From an uncultured Anaerobiospirillum sp. (GTDB taxonomy: Bacteria > Pseudomonadota > Gammaproteobacteria > Enterobacterales > Succinivibrionaceae), in contig CALXNA010000006.1 in the NCBI GenBank assembly GCA_944389615.1, positions 41,226-105,225 of the forward strand: a DNA stretch of 64,000 nt, read 5' to 3'. The stretch's first letter is position 1. Every line of letters starts with the position of its first letter. The position numbers and the translations under genes are program-made. Positions 1-9,516 of the stretch are shown here, piece after piece. A model generated the notes under the pieces. The model was not told where the DNA came from and did not search any database. It was given only the letters and a program-made list of their open reading frames with translations.

Positions 1-99
1 GATGCCATCAGGCAGCATCTCGCCTACCGGCAGGATGCTGGGCGCGGTGTCATCGAGGTCGAGGACAAAAAGAGATTCGTTGACGTTGAAGCTAGCCAT
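1..99 (-). CDS. Unidentified protein, N-terminal fragment
   Basis: Only the first 33 codons are inside the window; the gene runs off the left edge on the minus strand. It starts with ATG at 99-97, preceded by AGGAGAT at a good distance, so it looks like a real translation start. The visible protein begins MASFNVNESLFVLDLDD and continues hydrophilic, with no signal peptide or membrane segment. I do not recognise the family from so short a piece. It lies downstream of acrAB on the same strand but beyond a strong terminator, so it is probably a separate transcription unit. Confidence 0.55.
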   Translation of the reverse strand, partial: MASFNVNESLFVLDLDDTAPSILPVGEMLPDGI

Positions 100-370
100 G
101 CGGCATATCTCCTCTTCCAAGGCCCGAGAGAGCAAAAGCGCTGCCTGAAGTTAGACGAGCTATCGGTTCCCGCTGCGCGCTGGGCCGACAAGCGCAGACG
201 GCAACCACAAGTTAGTTGGCTAAGAATAGCGCAATGCATGGCCGGTGCCCAAGGCCGTGACAAACATTATCACGCTGCCGTTTTTATGCGTTTCGTCACC
301 TTCGGCGCGCCCACGGCAACCGTTCGCAGCGCGGGCTGCGGGTGTTTTGCTGTATCTAGAGAACGGCGCA

Positions 371-406
371 ATAAAAAGCCCCGTGTCCGCGTGGACACAG
401 GGCTTA
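371..406 (-). terminator. Rho-independent terminator after acrB
   Basis: A 13-bp stem (AAGCCCCGTGTCC with GGACACAGGGCTT, one G-U pair) and a four-base loop lie about 180 bp past the acrB stop. On the minus strand the stem is followed by TTTTTAT, the expected uridine run. Confidence 0.8.
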
Positions 407-582
407 AGCGCCCGATATGGTCTCAGGCGCCAAAGGATTGTTGGGTATGTCGCCGCGAGGTTGCGTCCTCGCAGCTGAGCACCTTGGTGGTTTTGGCTCA
501 ACCAAGGTGGTACCGCCCTGAGGCGGGGCCGCGCTGAGCAGCGCGCCGCAGGCGGCGTGCTGCCGCAACGGACTGTGCGCGG
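407..582. other. Untranslated 3' region of acrB with GC-rich palindrome
   Basis: There is no credible gene between 100 and 582. At 544-557 there is a perfect palindrome with arms CGCCGC and GCGGCG around AG. Similar GCCGC-nn-GCGGC palindromes recur at 7301-7314, 8053-8065 and 16365-16378, so this may be one copy of a dispersed short element. Confidence 0.4.
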
Positions 583-3500
583 TTACTCAGCAGGTGGCGC
601 CTTGCGGGCGGCCTCCTCTAAGGCGCGCTGCTGGCGAGCCAGAATGCGGGCTTCCTCGGCCTCAGCCATCTTCTTCTTTTGGTCAGCTGGGATGTATTTG
701 GTGAAGTATCTCATGACCAAGACGAAGAAGACTGGAACGAAGAAGATCGCGAGCACGGTCGCCGAGATCATGCCGCCGATAACGCAGATACCGATTTCGT
801 TACGACCAGCGGCACCGGCGCCTGAGGACATGGCCAATGGCAGCACACCTAAGATGAAGGCGGCCGAGGTCATGATGATTGGGCGCAGACGGATACGCGC
901 GGCTTCCGTGACCGCATCGGTCAAGCGCGAGCCCTTGTCGTACAGCTCCTTGGCGAACTCTACAATCAAGATCGCGTTCTTGGCCGACAGGCCCACCGTG
1001 GTCAATAGACCTACTTGGAAGTAAACGTCGTTACGCAAGACGGTCTGTACCGGTACGTACTGGGTGATGAGCGCTGCTAAGACCGCGCCGATAATGCCCA
1101 GTGGTACCACCAGCATGACCGCAAATGGAATCGACCACGACTCGTACAGAGCGGCCAAGGACAAGAACACGATGAGGAGCGATACCGAGTAGAGCAGTGG
1201 GGCTTGGGTACCAGACAGACGCTCTTGGAAGGAGACGCCCGTCCACGAAATGCCAAAGCCTGCTGGCAGCACTTCGCGCGCAAGACGCTCCATCTCTAAC
1301 ATCGCCTCACCGGTGGAGACGCCGGCGGCAGGGGCGCCTTGGATGTTCATGGCACCGACACCGTTAAAGCGCTCGAGGCGTGGCGAGCCGTAATCCCACG
1401 AAGTGGTGATGAAGGCCGAGCATGGCACCATTTGGCCCGAGGCATTGCGGACATACCACTTGTTGAGGTCAAGCTCGGTCATACGAGCATCGGCCTCAGC
1501 TTGGACGAAGACCTTCTTGACGCGGCTGCGCTCCATGAAGTTGTCGACGTAAGCCGAACCCCAAGCCACCGACAAGGTGGTGTTGATGTCGCTTACGTTC
1601 AGACCTAAGGCCAAGGCCTTCTCATAGTCGATGGAGAGCTTGAACTGTGGCTGATCGTCTTGACCGTTCGCACGTACCTGCATCAACAATGGCGATTGCT
1701 GCGCAGCGTAGAGATAGTCTTGACGTACCTTGGTTAAAGCGGCGTGACCGGCACCACCATTGTCCTGTAAGTACAGGTCAAAGCCCGAGGCAATACCCAG
1801 CTCTGGAATGGCCGGGAGGTTGAAGGCGAAGGCTAGGCCGTCGCGGATGCCCAAAAGTGGCATGTAAGCACGGTTAACAATCGCATCAGCGTGTTGATCG
1901 GAGCGCTTGCGCAGCGACCAGTCCTTGAGCTTTAAGAAGGCCATACCGGCGTTCTGACCAGAACCGGAGAAGGAGAAGCCGGTGATCGCCATGATGGTGT
2001 CGATGTTCTCACTTTCGTTGGTGAAGAAGTAATCGGACATCTTGGCCACGGCAGCCTTGGTCTTCTCGACGGTCGAACCGGATGGCAGGTTGATCATCGA
2101 CATGAGCACGCCTTGGTCTTCGTTTGGTAAGAAGGCCGAAGGGATGCGCACAAAGCAGAAGCCTAAGGCGACGCAGATGACGATGTAGGCGACAATCTGG
2201 CGCTTTAACTGGTGTACGACCTTGCCCACGTGGTGCTGGTAGCCATGCGAGAAGCTCTCAAAACCGCGGTTGAACAGATCAAAGAACTTGTTCACTGGGG
2301 TCATGAGCTTGTTGAGGACACCCATGAGGGCCGCTAAGAGCTTGTTCTTAGGAGCTGCTTGGCGATCCTCGAGCGATTGGAGCATGGTGGCGCACAGGGC
2401 TGGGGTCAAGATCAAGGCGACTAAGACCGAGAGCACCATCGCCGAGACGATCGTGATCGAGAACTGGCGATAGATAACACCGGTGGAACCGCCGAAGAAA
2501 GCCATTGGGATGAAGACCGCCGAGAGCACCAGCGCGATACCGATGAGCGCACCGGTAATCTGATCCATCGACTTGATGGTGGCGTGGCGCGGCGGCAGCT
2601 GCTCCTCCTCCATAATACGCTCGACGTTCTCGACCACCACGATCGCGTCGTCAACTAGCAGACCGATCGCGAGCACGAGGCCGAACATGGTCAAGGTATT
2701 GATCGAGAAGCCCAAGACCGACATGATGGCGAAGGTACCCAAGAGCACAACCGGCACCGTGATCGAAGGGATCAAGGTGGCGCGGAAGTTCTGCAAGAAC
2801 AGGTACATAATCAAAACTACCAAGATGATAGCTTCGATTAAGGTGTGGAATACCTCGTTGATGGAGACCTTAATGAAGTCGGTGGTGTCGTATGGATAGG
2901 AGAGCGTGATCCACTCAGGGAAGTATTGCTCAAGATTATCCATCAGCGCCTTAACACGCTCGGCGGTGTCCAAGGCGTTAGCACCGGCAGCCAAACGAAT
3001 CGCCAGACCCGACGAAGGCTGGCCGTTTTCGGTTGCGGTGATCTGATAGCTCTCAGAGCCGAGCTCAAGGCGCGCTACGTCCTTGAGACGCACCTTGGTG
3101 CCGTCGGTGTTGACGCGCAGCAAAATGTTCTCAAATTGCTCGACATTCTCAAGGCGCTTTTGACCGGTGATGGTGTAAGCGTATTGCTGACCTTCCACCG
3201 CCGGGGTACCACCTAAGGAACCGTAGGTCACCTGGGCGTTCTGCGCGGTGATGGCACTGGTAACTTCGGCCACCGAGATGGCGAAGTTAGTGAGCTTCTC
3301 TGGGTCTAACCAAATACGCATCGCGTACTCAGAACCGAACACCATCAAGTCACCGACACCAGCGACACGGGCTAAAGGCTCGTTGATGTTAGCGTAGATG
3401 TAGTCAGACAAGTCGGTGTTGGTGTGCAGGCCGTCATTGGCTTTCAAGCCTACGACCATCAAGAAGGCATCAGTCGACTTGGAGACGTTAACACCGTTTT

Positions 3501-3870
3501 GCTGTACGACCGTCGGTAACTGGGACTGCGTTTGTTGCAGCTTGTTTTGCACCTGAACCTGAGCGATATCGGCATTGGTGCCTGGCTCGAAGGTAATGGT
3601 GATCGAGGAGTTACCGTAGGAGTCTGAGTTGGCCGACATGTACATGTAGCCATCCAGACCAGTCATGTTTTGCTCAATGATCTGGGTCACGGAGCGCTCT
3701 ACCGTGGAGGCGTCAGCACCCGGGTAGGAGGCACGAATCGAGACCGCAGGTGGCGCGATGGTCGGGTACTGCGAGACCGGCAAGGTAAAGACCGAGACCA
3801 AGCCTGCCAGCATGATGACAATCGCGATAACCCACGCAAAGATCGGGCGATTGATAAAGAAACGTGACAT
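583..3870 (-). CDS. acrB: RND multidrug efflux transporter, AcrB type
   Basis: Inner-membrane proton/drug antiporter of the HAE1 family, which works as a trimer joined to a periplasmic adaptor (acrA, next gene upstream) and an outer-membrane channel. It has 1095 residues, slightly longer than the roughly 1050 of E. coli AcrB. The N-terminus [20 protein letters not shown] is the first membrane helix of the family. The proton-relay pair of helix 4 is present in [18 protein letters not shown] and the helix-10 lysine in [15 protein letters not shown]. Extra length lies in the central linker after the first six-helix bundle (rich in K, N and F) and in a charged [12 protein letters not shown] tail. 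No tolC-like gene is in the window, so the outer channel is encoded elsewhere. Substrates cannot be deduced. Confidence 0.95.
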   Translation of the reverse strand: MSRFFINRPIFAWVIAIVIMLAGLVSVFTLPVSQYPTIAPPAVSIRASYPGADASTVERSVTQIIEQNMTGLDGYMYMSANSDSYGNSSITITFEPGTNADIAQVQVQNKLQQTQSQLPTVVQQNGVNVSKSTDAFLMVVGLKANDGLHTNTDLSDYIYANINEPLARVAGVGDLMVFGSEYAMRIWLDPEKLTNFAISVAEVTSAITAQNAQVTYGSLGGTPAVEGQQYAYTITGQKRLENVEQFENILLRVNTDGTKVRLKDVARLELGSESYQITATENGQPSSGLAIRLAAGANALDTAERVKALMDNLEQYFPEWITLSYPYDTTDFIKVSINEVFHTLIEAIILVVLIMYLFLQNFRATLIPSITVPVVLLGTFAIMSVLGFSINTLTMFGLVLAIGLLVDDAIVVVENVERIMEEEQLPPRHATIKSMDQITGALIGIALVLSAVFIPMAFFGGSTGVIYRQFSITIVSAMVLSVLVALILTPALCATMLQSLEDRQAAPKNKLLAALMGVLNKLMTPVNKFFDLFNRGFESFSHGYQHHVGKVVHQLKRQIVAYIVICVALGFCFVRIPSAFLPNEDQGVLMSMINLPSGSTVEKTKAAVAKMSDYFFTNESENIDTIMAITGFSFSGSGQNAGMAFLKLKDWSLRKRSDQHADAIVNRAYMPLLGIRDGLAFAFNLPAIPELGIASGFDLYLQDNGGAGHAALTKVRQDYLYAAQQSPLLMQVRANGQDDQPQFKLSIDYEKALALGLNVSDINTTLSVAWGSAYVDNFMERSRVKKVFVQAEADARMTELDLNKWYVRNASGQMVPCSAFITTSWDYGSPRLERFNGVGAMNIQGAPAAGVSTGEAMLEMERLAREVLPAGFGISWTGVSFQERLSGTQAPLLYSVSLLIVFLSLAALYESWSIPFAVMLVVPLGIIGAVLAALITQYVPVQTVLRNDVYFQVGLLTTVGLSAKNAILIVEFAKELYDKGSRLTDAVTEAARIRLRPIIMTSAAFILGVLPLAMSSGAGAAGRNEIGICVIGGMISATVLAIFFVPVFFVLVMRYFTKYIPADQKKKMAEAEEARILARQQRALEEAARKAPPAE

Positions 3871-3929
3871 AAATTACTCATCCCCTTGGGGGGCTTGTCC
3901 TTGGTGTGAGGAAGAGGGCGGTGCGCTTC

Positions 3930-3988
3930 CGCAAGCTGAGCTTGCGTGGGCGCGCAGCAGCGAGGCAAGCTCGCTTGCCCGCAAGCGC
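3930..3988. repeat. Overlapping hairpins between acrA and acrB
   Basis: Three inverted repeats sit in the 126-bp gap: CGCAAGC/GCTTGCG (3930-3946), GGCAAG/CTTGCC (3964-3979) and CGCTTG/CAAGCG (3973-3988). The last two overlap and cannot form together. None is followed by a T run, so they look more like RNA-stability or segmental-expression hairpins than terminators. Confidence 0.5.
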
Positions 3989-3996
3989 GAGGCGCT

Positions 3997-5196
3997 TTAT
4001 GCGCCGGTCGCGGCATCAACCGCCGCGTTGCCCGCGGCTTGCTGCGCTGGCTCGTCCTTTACTTCAGTGACCAAAGCACCAGAACGGATCTTTTGCAGGT
4101 TGGACGATACGACGCGATCACCGACCTTAAGGCCCTTGGTGACGACGTAGTAGTCTTCGTACTCAGTACCAATCTCGATCACAGTACGCTGGGCTAAATT
4201 GTTCTCGTCGATGGTGTAGACATAGCTCAAGCCACCGGCCTCACGGATGACGGAGGCTTGGTGGATGACGACGGCGTTCGGAATTACGCCTTCGTGGAGG
4301 TCACCACGCAGGAACATGCCCGGCAGCAGAGTCTGCTCAGGGTTAGGCACAATGGCACGTAAGTTCACCATGCCGGTGGTCTCATCGACCGTGACGTCCG
4401 AGAACTCTAACAGGCCTTGGTGCTGGTACTTTTGACCGTTGGAGAAGTAGACGTCGACCGGAGCCTTGCCATCATTGGTCTTGAAATTACCCGTGGCAAT
4501 GGCTTGGCGCAGCGCTAAGTGATCTTCGACCGTTTGGCCTAAGTCCACGTACATTGGATCGAGCTGTTGAATCGTGGTTAAAGGATCGGCTTGCGAGGCG
4601 TTGACTAACGCTCCTTCGGTGACATTAGACTTGGAGATGCGCCCGGAGATTGGGGCGTAAACCTTGGTGTAGGCAAGGTTGATGTTCGCTGTCTCAAGGG
4701 TTGCCTCTGCGGCCTTGACCGCAGCATCAGCTTGCAGGTAGGCCGCCTGAGCGTCGTCGTAATCTTGCTTACTTACCGCCTTCTTGGAGAGCAGTTGGCG
4801 ATAGCGATCGGCGCGCAGCTTGGTGGCATAGAGGTTGGCCTGAGCGCTCTTTAAGTTAGCATCGGCGCTGCTGACCTGAGCTTGGTATAAGGCCGGGTCA
4901 ATCTGATAGAGCTGCTCGCCTTGCTTGACGGTCGAGCCTTCAACAAACAAGCGCTCTTGGATGATGCCCGAGACCTGCGGGCGTACCTCAGCCACGCGGG
5001 TGGAGCTGACACGACCAGTTAAGTGCGAGACGATCGGCACTTCCATCGTGGTGACCACGGAGACATCCACGGGAGTCGCTTGTGCTTGCTGGGTGGGGGC
5101 TTCCTGACCGCAGCCTGACAGTAACACAGCCGCGGCTAAAGCGCTGATGGCAACACCCGGCAGCAAATGCTTGTGGTGAATGTGAGACAGGAACAT
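3997..5196 (-). CDS. acrA: RND efflux periplasmic adaptor lipoprotein, AcrA type
   Basis: Membrane-fusion protein that bridges AcrB to an outer-membrane channel. The 399-residue precursor has a lipoprotein signal ending in the lipobox LLSGC (cysteine near residue 29), so it should be anchored to the inner-membrane outer face. The order is that of the family: barrel-sandwich/lipoyl halves (ISGIIQERLFVEGSTVKQG and YTKVYAPISGRISKSNV), a coiled-coil hairpin between them, then beta-barrel and membrane-proximal domains (NPEQTLLPGMFLRGDL). It ends with an Ala-rich tail. It is upstream of acrB in the same orientation, forming acrAB. The likely promoter lies about 480 bp upstream, next to an AcrR-like operator. 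Confidence 0.94.
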   Translation of the reverse strand: MFLSHIHHKHLLPGVAISALAAAVLLSGCGQEAPTQQAQATPVDVSVVTTMEVPIVSHLTGRVSSTRVAEVRPQVSGIIQERLFVEGSTVKQGEQLYQIDPALYQAQVSSADANLKSAQANLYATKLRADRYRQLLSKKAVSKQDYDDAQAAYLQADAAVKAAEATLETANINLAYTKVYAPISGRISKSNVTEGALVNASQADPLTTIQQLDPMYVDLGQTVEDHLALRQAIATGNFKTNDGKAPVDVYFSNGQKYQHQGLLEFSDVTVDETTGMVNLRAIVPNPEQTLLPGMFLRGDLHEGVIPNAVVIHQASVIREAGGLSYVYTIDENNLAQRTVIEIGTEYEDYYVVTKGLKVGDRVVSSNLQKIRSGALVTEVKDEPAQQAAGNAAVDAATGA

Positions 5197-5658
5197 ACCT
5201 GATAATCCTTGTTAGAAAAAGAAAATAGTGCCCATCCGCCCTACCTCAGTAACGCGGCCAAGGATGGTATGTGTGCCATAGATGGTCGGCGCCCAAGATA
5301 GCGCGCTGATGCTGCCCTAATTGCTTTATGCAGCCCCTCGTTGAGCCGAGCGCCCTGCTCATTGAGCTAAGAGCCATGGCCTTCGGCCCCATAAGGGACA
5401 GCCTCATGCGCCGCGGCGCAGGTGCCGCGCCCCATCTGCCAAAAAGAATAGGGGTACCCCACCGTAAGAAGCGTGGTGGGTTGAGCGCGCATAGGGGGCT
5501 ATTAACATACCAGCGCTGGTTACAGGCGCATAATCAAAAGGTGACAAGTTGTTAGTAAAAGCGCTGCTGGCGGCTCCGGATGAGCCAAAATAGAGCAGCT
5601 GCTCCGCCGTGCTGGGCGCACTTTGGTTGTCAACTTTTGTTAGGCGTTTACAGACAGC

Positions 5659-5687
5659 TTGCATGTTTATCGCCTGCGCACTATTAT
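5659..5687 (+). promoter_or_regulatory. Putative promoter of the tandem tetR genes
   Basis: TTGCAT (5659-5664), a 17-bp spacer and TATTAT (5682-5687) read toward the TetR genes. The predicted start falls about 7-10 bases downstream, just before the 24-bp operator, which suits autoregulation. The leader to the first regulator would be about 320 nt. Confidence 0.5.
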
Positions 5688-5711
5688 ACGCACATTCAGA
5701 ACATACATACA
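5683..5711 (-). promoter_or_regulatory. Putative promoter of acrAB, overlapping the operator
   Basis: A perfect TATAAT lies on the minus strand (5688-5683), with TGTATG 17 bp upstream inside the operator (5711-5706). Repressor bound at 5700-5723 would cover the -35 region. The resulting acrA leader would be about 480 nt and is open to further control. Confidence 0.45.
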
Positions 5712-5723
5712 CGACTGTATGTT
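5700..5723. promoter_or_regulatory. AcrR-like operator palindrome
   Basis: Perfect 8-bp inverted arms AACATACA and TGTATGTT are separated by 8 bp, 24 bp in all. From memory, the E. coli AcrR operator has the same size and near-identical arms (TACATACA/TGTATGTA). It sits between acrA and two TetR genes, overlapping both predicted promoters. It is therefore very probably the binding site of one or both regulators. Confidence 0.75.
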
Positions 5724-6013
5724 TCAAATTTTGCGCCGCAGGCCGCGCCCGGCCTTGCTGCGCCGCGCACAGCAAAGAAATGCTCTGTGTCGCGCCGCCT
5801 GTGTCGCGCCGTAAGGGGCGGTCGCGGCGCGTGCGCGCTACCTGCGCGCTACCTGCGTACTGCCTGCGCGCCACTTGCGCCCCGTTTGTGCGCGCTACCT
5901 GCGCGCCGGGCGCGGGCCGGGCACAGCTTAGGGCCGAACTACCACGGGCAGTTTCATCACAGCGGATGTTTCATCCCGGCGACGGGGGCATTAGGTGTGG
6001 TTAAGGAGCCACC

Positions 6014-6643
6014 ATGTCAAAGAAAACCTATGAGGAAGCGCAAAAGACTAAGCTCAACATCTTGGCTGCGGCCAAGCAGGTCTTTACCTCCAAGGGCTAT
6101 GCGAAGGCTTCGCTTTCTGATATTGCCCGTGTGGCCCATGTGACGCGTGGTGCCATCTATTGGCACTTTGAGAACAAGGGCGAGCTCCTTGCGGCCTTGC
6201 TTGAGAACCATTTGGAGCGCCTCAACTTGCTGCCGACGCTGCGGGCGGCCGTGGCCGAAGATCAACGCGACCCCTTAGGTAAGATCCATCAGTGGGCCCT
6301 GCTCCACTTCCAAGCCGATGCCGAGGATTTCATCGTCTCGCCCCTAGGCGATATCTTCCAGCAGGTGATGGCCACCGATGCCACTCATGAGGCTCAAGAG
6401 CGCTTGATTGAGCTCATCGAAAGCGAGCGGGAGATGCTCACGAGCGCCTTTCGCCGCGCCATCGCCTTAGGGCAGCTCTCCTCGAAGGTTGATGCCGAGC
6501 TGGTCGCCTCCTATGTCCATGGCACGATTGTGGGCTTGATCATCTCACTGCGTGACGGCTTGCACATCTCGCCTTATCAGAGCAACAAGTTCATCATTGA
6601 GACCATGTTCCGCCACTTAAACGATTTGCATCTCTCCGCTTAG
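6014..6643 (+). CDS. acrR: TetR/AcrR-family repressor, first of a tandem pair
   Basis: TetR-type regulator of 209 residues, probably repressing acrAB and itself until a drug binds. The N-terminal helix-turn-helix is typical of the AcrR group: AKQVFTSKGYAKASLSDIA followed by VTRGAIYWHFENKGEL (residues about 20-60). The rest is the helical ligand-binding and dimerisation domain. The start is set by AAGGAG six bases before the ATG. It is divergent from acrA, with the AcrR-like palindrome between them, and the next gene is a close paralogue 35 bp downstream. Which of the two binds the operator, or whether they form heterodimers, cannot be told from sequence. The symbol reflects position and motif. 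Confidence 0.85.
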   Translation: MSKKTYEEAQKTKLNILAAAKQVFTSKGYAKASLSDIARVAHVTRGAIYWHFENKGELLAALLENHLERLNLLPTLRAAVAEDQRDPLGKIHQWALLHFQADAEDFIVSPLGDIFQQVMATDATHEAQERLIELIESEREMLTSAFRRAIALGQLSSKVDAELVASYVHGTIVGLIISLRDGLHISPYQSNKFIIETMFRHLNDLHLSA

Positions 6644-6678
6644 GCTCCACTGCGCGGTAGAAAGCTTTGAGGTCTGCC

Positions 6679-7395
6679 ATGTTCAAACGAAATCACGAAG
6701 ATGCCTTGATCACCAAGCAGCGCATTTTGGATGCTGCCAACAAGGTCTTCATTGCCAAAGGCTTTGAGAAAGCTTCGCTTACCGACATCGCGCGCGTAGC
6801 GCAGGTCACGCGCGGCGCGATCTACTGGCACTTTGAGAACAAAAACGACATCTTCGTGGAGCTGCTCGAGGCCCAAGCCAAGAGCACCAATCTGCGCACG
6901 ACCCTCTACGCCGCCGCCAATCCTGACTCGCCTGACCCCATGGGCCTCTTGCGCCAGTGGATGTGCCTGATGTTTGACGACAACACCGAGCTCATCGTAA
7001 GCCCCGCCATCATCAACATCTGCGTCACCATCATGGCCGCAGATGAAAGCGATGATGCGCGCCAGCGCTTGGTCGAGTTTATGAAGGTGCGCAACATGTC
7101 CTTGGAGGCGGCCCTGCGCAACGCGGTGGCGCGCCAGCAGCTCCCGGCCGATCTCGACGTCAAGATCGCCGCCACCTACTTAAAGGCTATCATCGATGGT
7201 CAGTTTTCGCTTGCGTACACGCTCAACAACTACTTCCGCCGCGACTACTACCTCAAGATGGTCGACATCGCCTTAGCCCACGTCAAGGAACTGCGACAGC
7301 TGCCGCAGGCGGCAGCGCGCCCCGCATCTGCGGCGGTGCGGTCGGCAGCAGTGCGCCCCGCCGTGTGTCTAGCCGCTCGTTCGGTCTCGGCGTAA
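6679..7395 (+). CDS. TetR/AcrR-family repressor, second of a tandem pair
   Basis: Second TetR regulator (238 residues), 35 bp after the first and probably co-transcribed. Its DNA-binding region (VTRGAIYWHFENKNDIF) is nearly identical to the first gene's recognition helix, so both should recognise the same or a very similar operator. The ligand domains are quite different, suggesting two inducers feeding one operator. I chose ATG 6679 because GAGG lies six bases upstream; a TTG at 6667 is possible. The last 35 residues or so are Ala/Arg/Val-rich low complexity (RPASAAVRSAAVRPAV) and overlap a GCCGC-nn-GCGGC palindrome at 7301-7314. Confidence 0.85.
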   Translation: MFKRNHEDALITKQRILDAANKVFIAKGFEKASLTDIARVAQVTRGAIYWHFENKNDIFVELLEAQAKSTNLRTTLYAAANPDSPDPMGLLRQWMCLMFDDNTELIVSPAIINICVTIMAADESDDARQRLVEFMKVRNMSLEAALRNAVARQQLPADLDVKIAATYLKAIIDGQFSLAYTLNNYFRRDYYLKMVDIALAHVKELRQLPQAAARPASAAVRSAAVRPAVCLAARSVSA

Positions 7396-7417
7396 GGGCC
7401 AGCTTAATGCCGCGCCG

Positions 7418-7990
7418 TTAGCAGCTTTCGGGCTTTTTGATCGAGCCATCGGCGTGCAGGCCGACGATGCCGGCATCGATCCCCTTTTCGGCGATGATAT
7501 GGGCCTCAGGCGGCAGCGGACGTGGACGGCCGTCATCGCCCACCGCGACATAGGTAAAGCACGCTTCCGTGACCAAGTCGCGCGTGGTCTCGGTGTGCTC
7601 GTAAATCTTCTTGACCCACAGCTCCAAGCTGATCTTAAGCGAGGTGCGGCCGACCTTGATGCAGTGGCCGTAGCAGCAGACCACATCGCCCACCTCAACT
7701 GGCTTTAAGAAGTTCATGGCGTCCACCGCGACGGTGACGACGCGCCCATGGGCGATTTCGCGGGCTAAGATCGCGCCTGCGATATCGAGCTGGGACATAA
7801 TCCAGCCGCCGAAGATGTCACCGGCCGGATTGGTATCGCGCGGCAGGGTCATGGTGCGCAGTAAGAGGTTGCCCAGCGGCGGATGCGGATGGGCGCTGAC
7901 ATCCTTTTTGCTGCCCACCGGTGGCAGTGGCTTAGTGTGCGGGGCGGCCGTCGCGGCAACCGCGTTCTCTTGGGGCTTCTCTGCGCTCAT
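7418..7990 (-). CDS. yciA: Acyl-CoA thioesterase, YciA type
   Basis: Hotdog-fold thioesterase that hydrolyses acyl-CoA in the cytoplasm. The family core is clear: LPRDTNPAGDIFGGWIMSQ with the catalytic Asp and the hotdog helix, then DIAGAILAREIAHGRVVTV and VGDVVCCYGHCIKVGRTS, close to E. coli YciA. It has 190 residues, about 55 more than E. coli YciA, because of an Ala/Pro-rich N-terminus of about 40 residues and a short C-terminal tail. The start at 7990 follows a strong GAGGAGGAG; an upstream in-frame start is less likely. It converges with the TetR pair. Confidence 0.9.
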   Translation of the reverse strand: MSAEKPQENAVAATAAPHTKPLPPVGSKKDVSAHPHPPLGNLLLRTMTLPRDTNPAGDIFGGWIMSQLDIAGAILAREIAHGRVVTVAVDAMNFLKPVEVGDVVCCYGHCIKVGRTSLKISLELWVKKIYEHTETTRDLVTEACFTYVAVGDDGRPRPLPPEAHIIAEKGIDAGIVGLHADGSIKKPESC

Positions 7991-8174
7991 GACAACACTC
8001 CTCCTCACGTTGGCACAGTTCACCTGAAACAGTGGCCATTATAGGGCAAAGCGCCGCCTGCGGCAGCGCGGGCGCGTCGCGTCACCGCGCGGTAAGCGCC
8101 CAGTGTCACGGTAGGGGCGGAGCGGGAGTGGCCTGCGCAAGTTTCCTCGGCTCACATTTTGAAGCGGTGGCGCT

Positions 8175-8183
8175 TGTTATAAT
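8175..8183 (+). promoter_or_regulatory. Extended -10 promoter element
   Basis: TGTTATAAT, an extended -10 (TG-n-TATAAT), lies 65 bp before the squalene-synthase-type gene. No good -35 is seen 16-18 bp upstream. The same type of element precedes several other genes here. Confidence 0.5.
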
Positions 8184-8247
8184 GGCAGGAAGCCGCCTGA
8201 GGCAGGTTAGCGCCTTGGGCTTGTGATACTTTTGACCTTCTGGATCT

Positions 8248-9360
8248 ATGGACGCGAATCCTCCACCTAATTCTCCTTACTCGGGCCTAAAACGCCACCA
8301 TGCTAATGTGAGCGTGTACGCTTACTCCTCGTCCGGCCCCATCTTGAGCCAAGAAGCTCTGTACTCCCACCTCAACTTGGTATCGCGCTCCTTTGCGCTG
8401 ACCATTCCTCTGATGCCGACGCCCCTTAAGGACTACATTAGCCTCGCCTACCTCATCTGCCGCATCGTGGATACCGTCGAAGACGATGCCAGCGCGCCTA
8501 CCGTCGACAAGATTACGTGGTTATCGGATTTCTCGTTCTTAGCCGGAGACGAGTTTGAGCAGCATGACGTGCTCTTAGGGCTGCGAGCGCGCGCCTTAGA
8601 GCTGACCCAAGGGGGCTCAGGGGAGCATGACGTGGCCTTGCTCTCTGATCTTGAGCTGGTCATCAATCTCTTATTGACCTTCCCTGAGGAGGTCAAGTCC
8701 GTCATTTGCCACGGGGTGGCGATCTTAGGCCACGGCATGGCCTCCTCGCTGCGCAAGAGCCTTGAGGCGGCGCAGATCGAAAATCTAGATGACGTTGACA
8801 ACTACTGCTACTTTGTGGCCGGCGTGGTCGGGGAGATGCTCGCTGAGCTCTTTAGCCTGAGCGATAGGAAGGCCGACAAAAAGGATTTGATGGAGCTTGC
8901 GGTCAGCTTCGGCGAAGGGCTGCAGCTGACCAACATCCTGCGCGACCGCGCCAAGGACGCCCAGCGCGGTGTCAAATTCTTACCTGCGAGTACGCGCGAT
9001 GAGCTGCTTGAGTATGTGGCGCTGACCCAAGGCCACCTCGATGACGCGATCAACTTTATCTGCACCCTCTCGCCTAAAGAGAGCGCAGGCGTGCGCCTGT
9101 TTTGCTTAACCAACGTCGCCATGGCGATGTACTTGCTGCGCAAGGTCGCGCGCAATCCGCTCGACCCTGAGTGCAACTACCGGATCTCGCGCCCTAACGT
9201 CAAACGGCTCTTTATCCTATGCCGTTTGGCCGTGCGCGCCAACTGGTCGGTCAAGGCTCTAAGCTTCCTGCTCTCCTTGGGCATGCGCCATCAGCGGCGC
9301 AGCGCGCGCCAGCTGCGCGACAAGGTCTCAATCTGGGATCATTCCTCAACCACGAATTAG
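8248..9360 (+). CDS. Squalene/phytoene synthase family protein
   Basis: Head-to-head prenyltransferase that would condense two farnesyl diphosphates. Both aspartate-rich metal-binding motifs are present: DTVEDD (residue about 75) and NILRDRAKDAQRG (about 232). The segment NYCYFVAGVVGEMLAELF and the context SRSFALTIPLM look more like squalene synthases proper than phytoene synthases. It has 370 residues, near the family norm, but lacks the C-terminal membrane anchor of eukaryotic enzymes. No hopanoid, carotenoid or squalene-cyclase gene is in the window, so the product's fate is unknown. The start ATG has no clear ribosome-binding site. Squalene synthase is preferred over dehydrosqualene or phytoene synthase with moderate confidence. 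Confidence 0.82.
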   Translation: MDANPPPNSPYSGLKRHHANVSVYAYSSSGPILSQEALYSHLNLVSRSFALTIPLMPTPLKDYISLAYLICRIVDTVEDDASAPTVDKITWLSDFSFLAGDEFEQHDVLLGLRARALELTQGGSGEHDVALLSDLELVINLLLTFPEEVKSVICHGVAILGHGMASSLRKSLEAAQIENLDDVDNYCYFVAGVVGEMLAELFSLSDRKADKKDLMELAVSFGEGLQLTNILRDRAKDAQRGVKFLPASTRDELLEYVALTQGHLDDAINFICTLSPKESAGVRLFCLTNVAMAMYLLRKVARNPLDPECNYRISRPNVKRLFILCRLAVRANWSVKALSFLLSLGMRHQRRSARQLRDKVSIWDHSSTTN

Positions 9361-9516
9361 GGCACGCAGGCCCGCGCCGCAGCGGGCGGCGCTGGCGCGC
9401 GCCGATGCGGCGTGCAACTTTTGCAACTAAGCACGCTCTAAGTGATGCTCGGTAAGATCGGGCTTTGGCATGATGCCGGATGGCTGGATTTTGGTTTTTT
9501 GGTGGAGACATCATCT

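Noticed and set aside
505..525. T-box-like GGTGGTACCGCC sequence on the plus strand
   Set aside because: No stem I, specifier loop or downstream plus-strand gene; it lies in the 3' region of acrB on the other strand.
5580..6143. Open frames on the plus strand across the acrA-tetR gap
   Set aside because: They overlap the operator and the true tetR start, and their composition is Ala/Arg/Cys filler.
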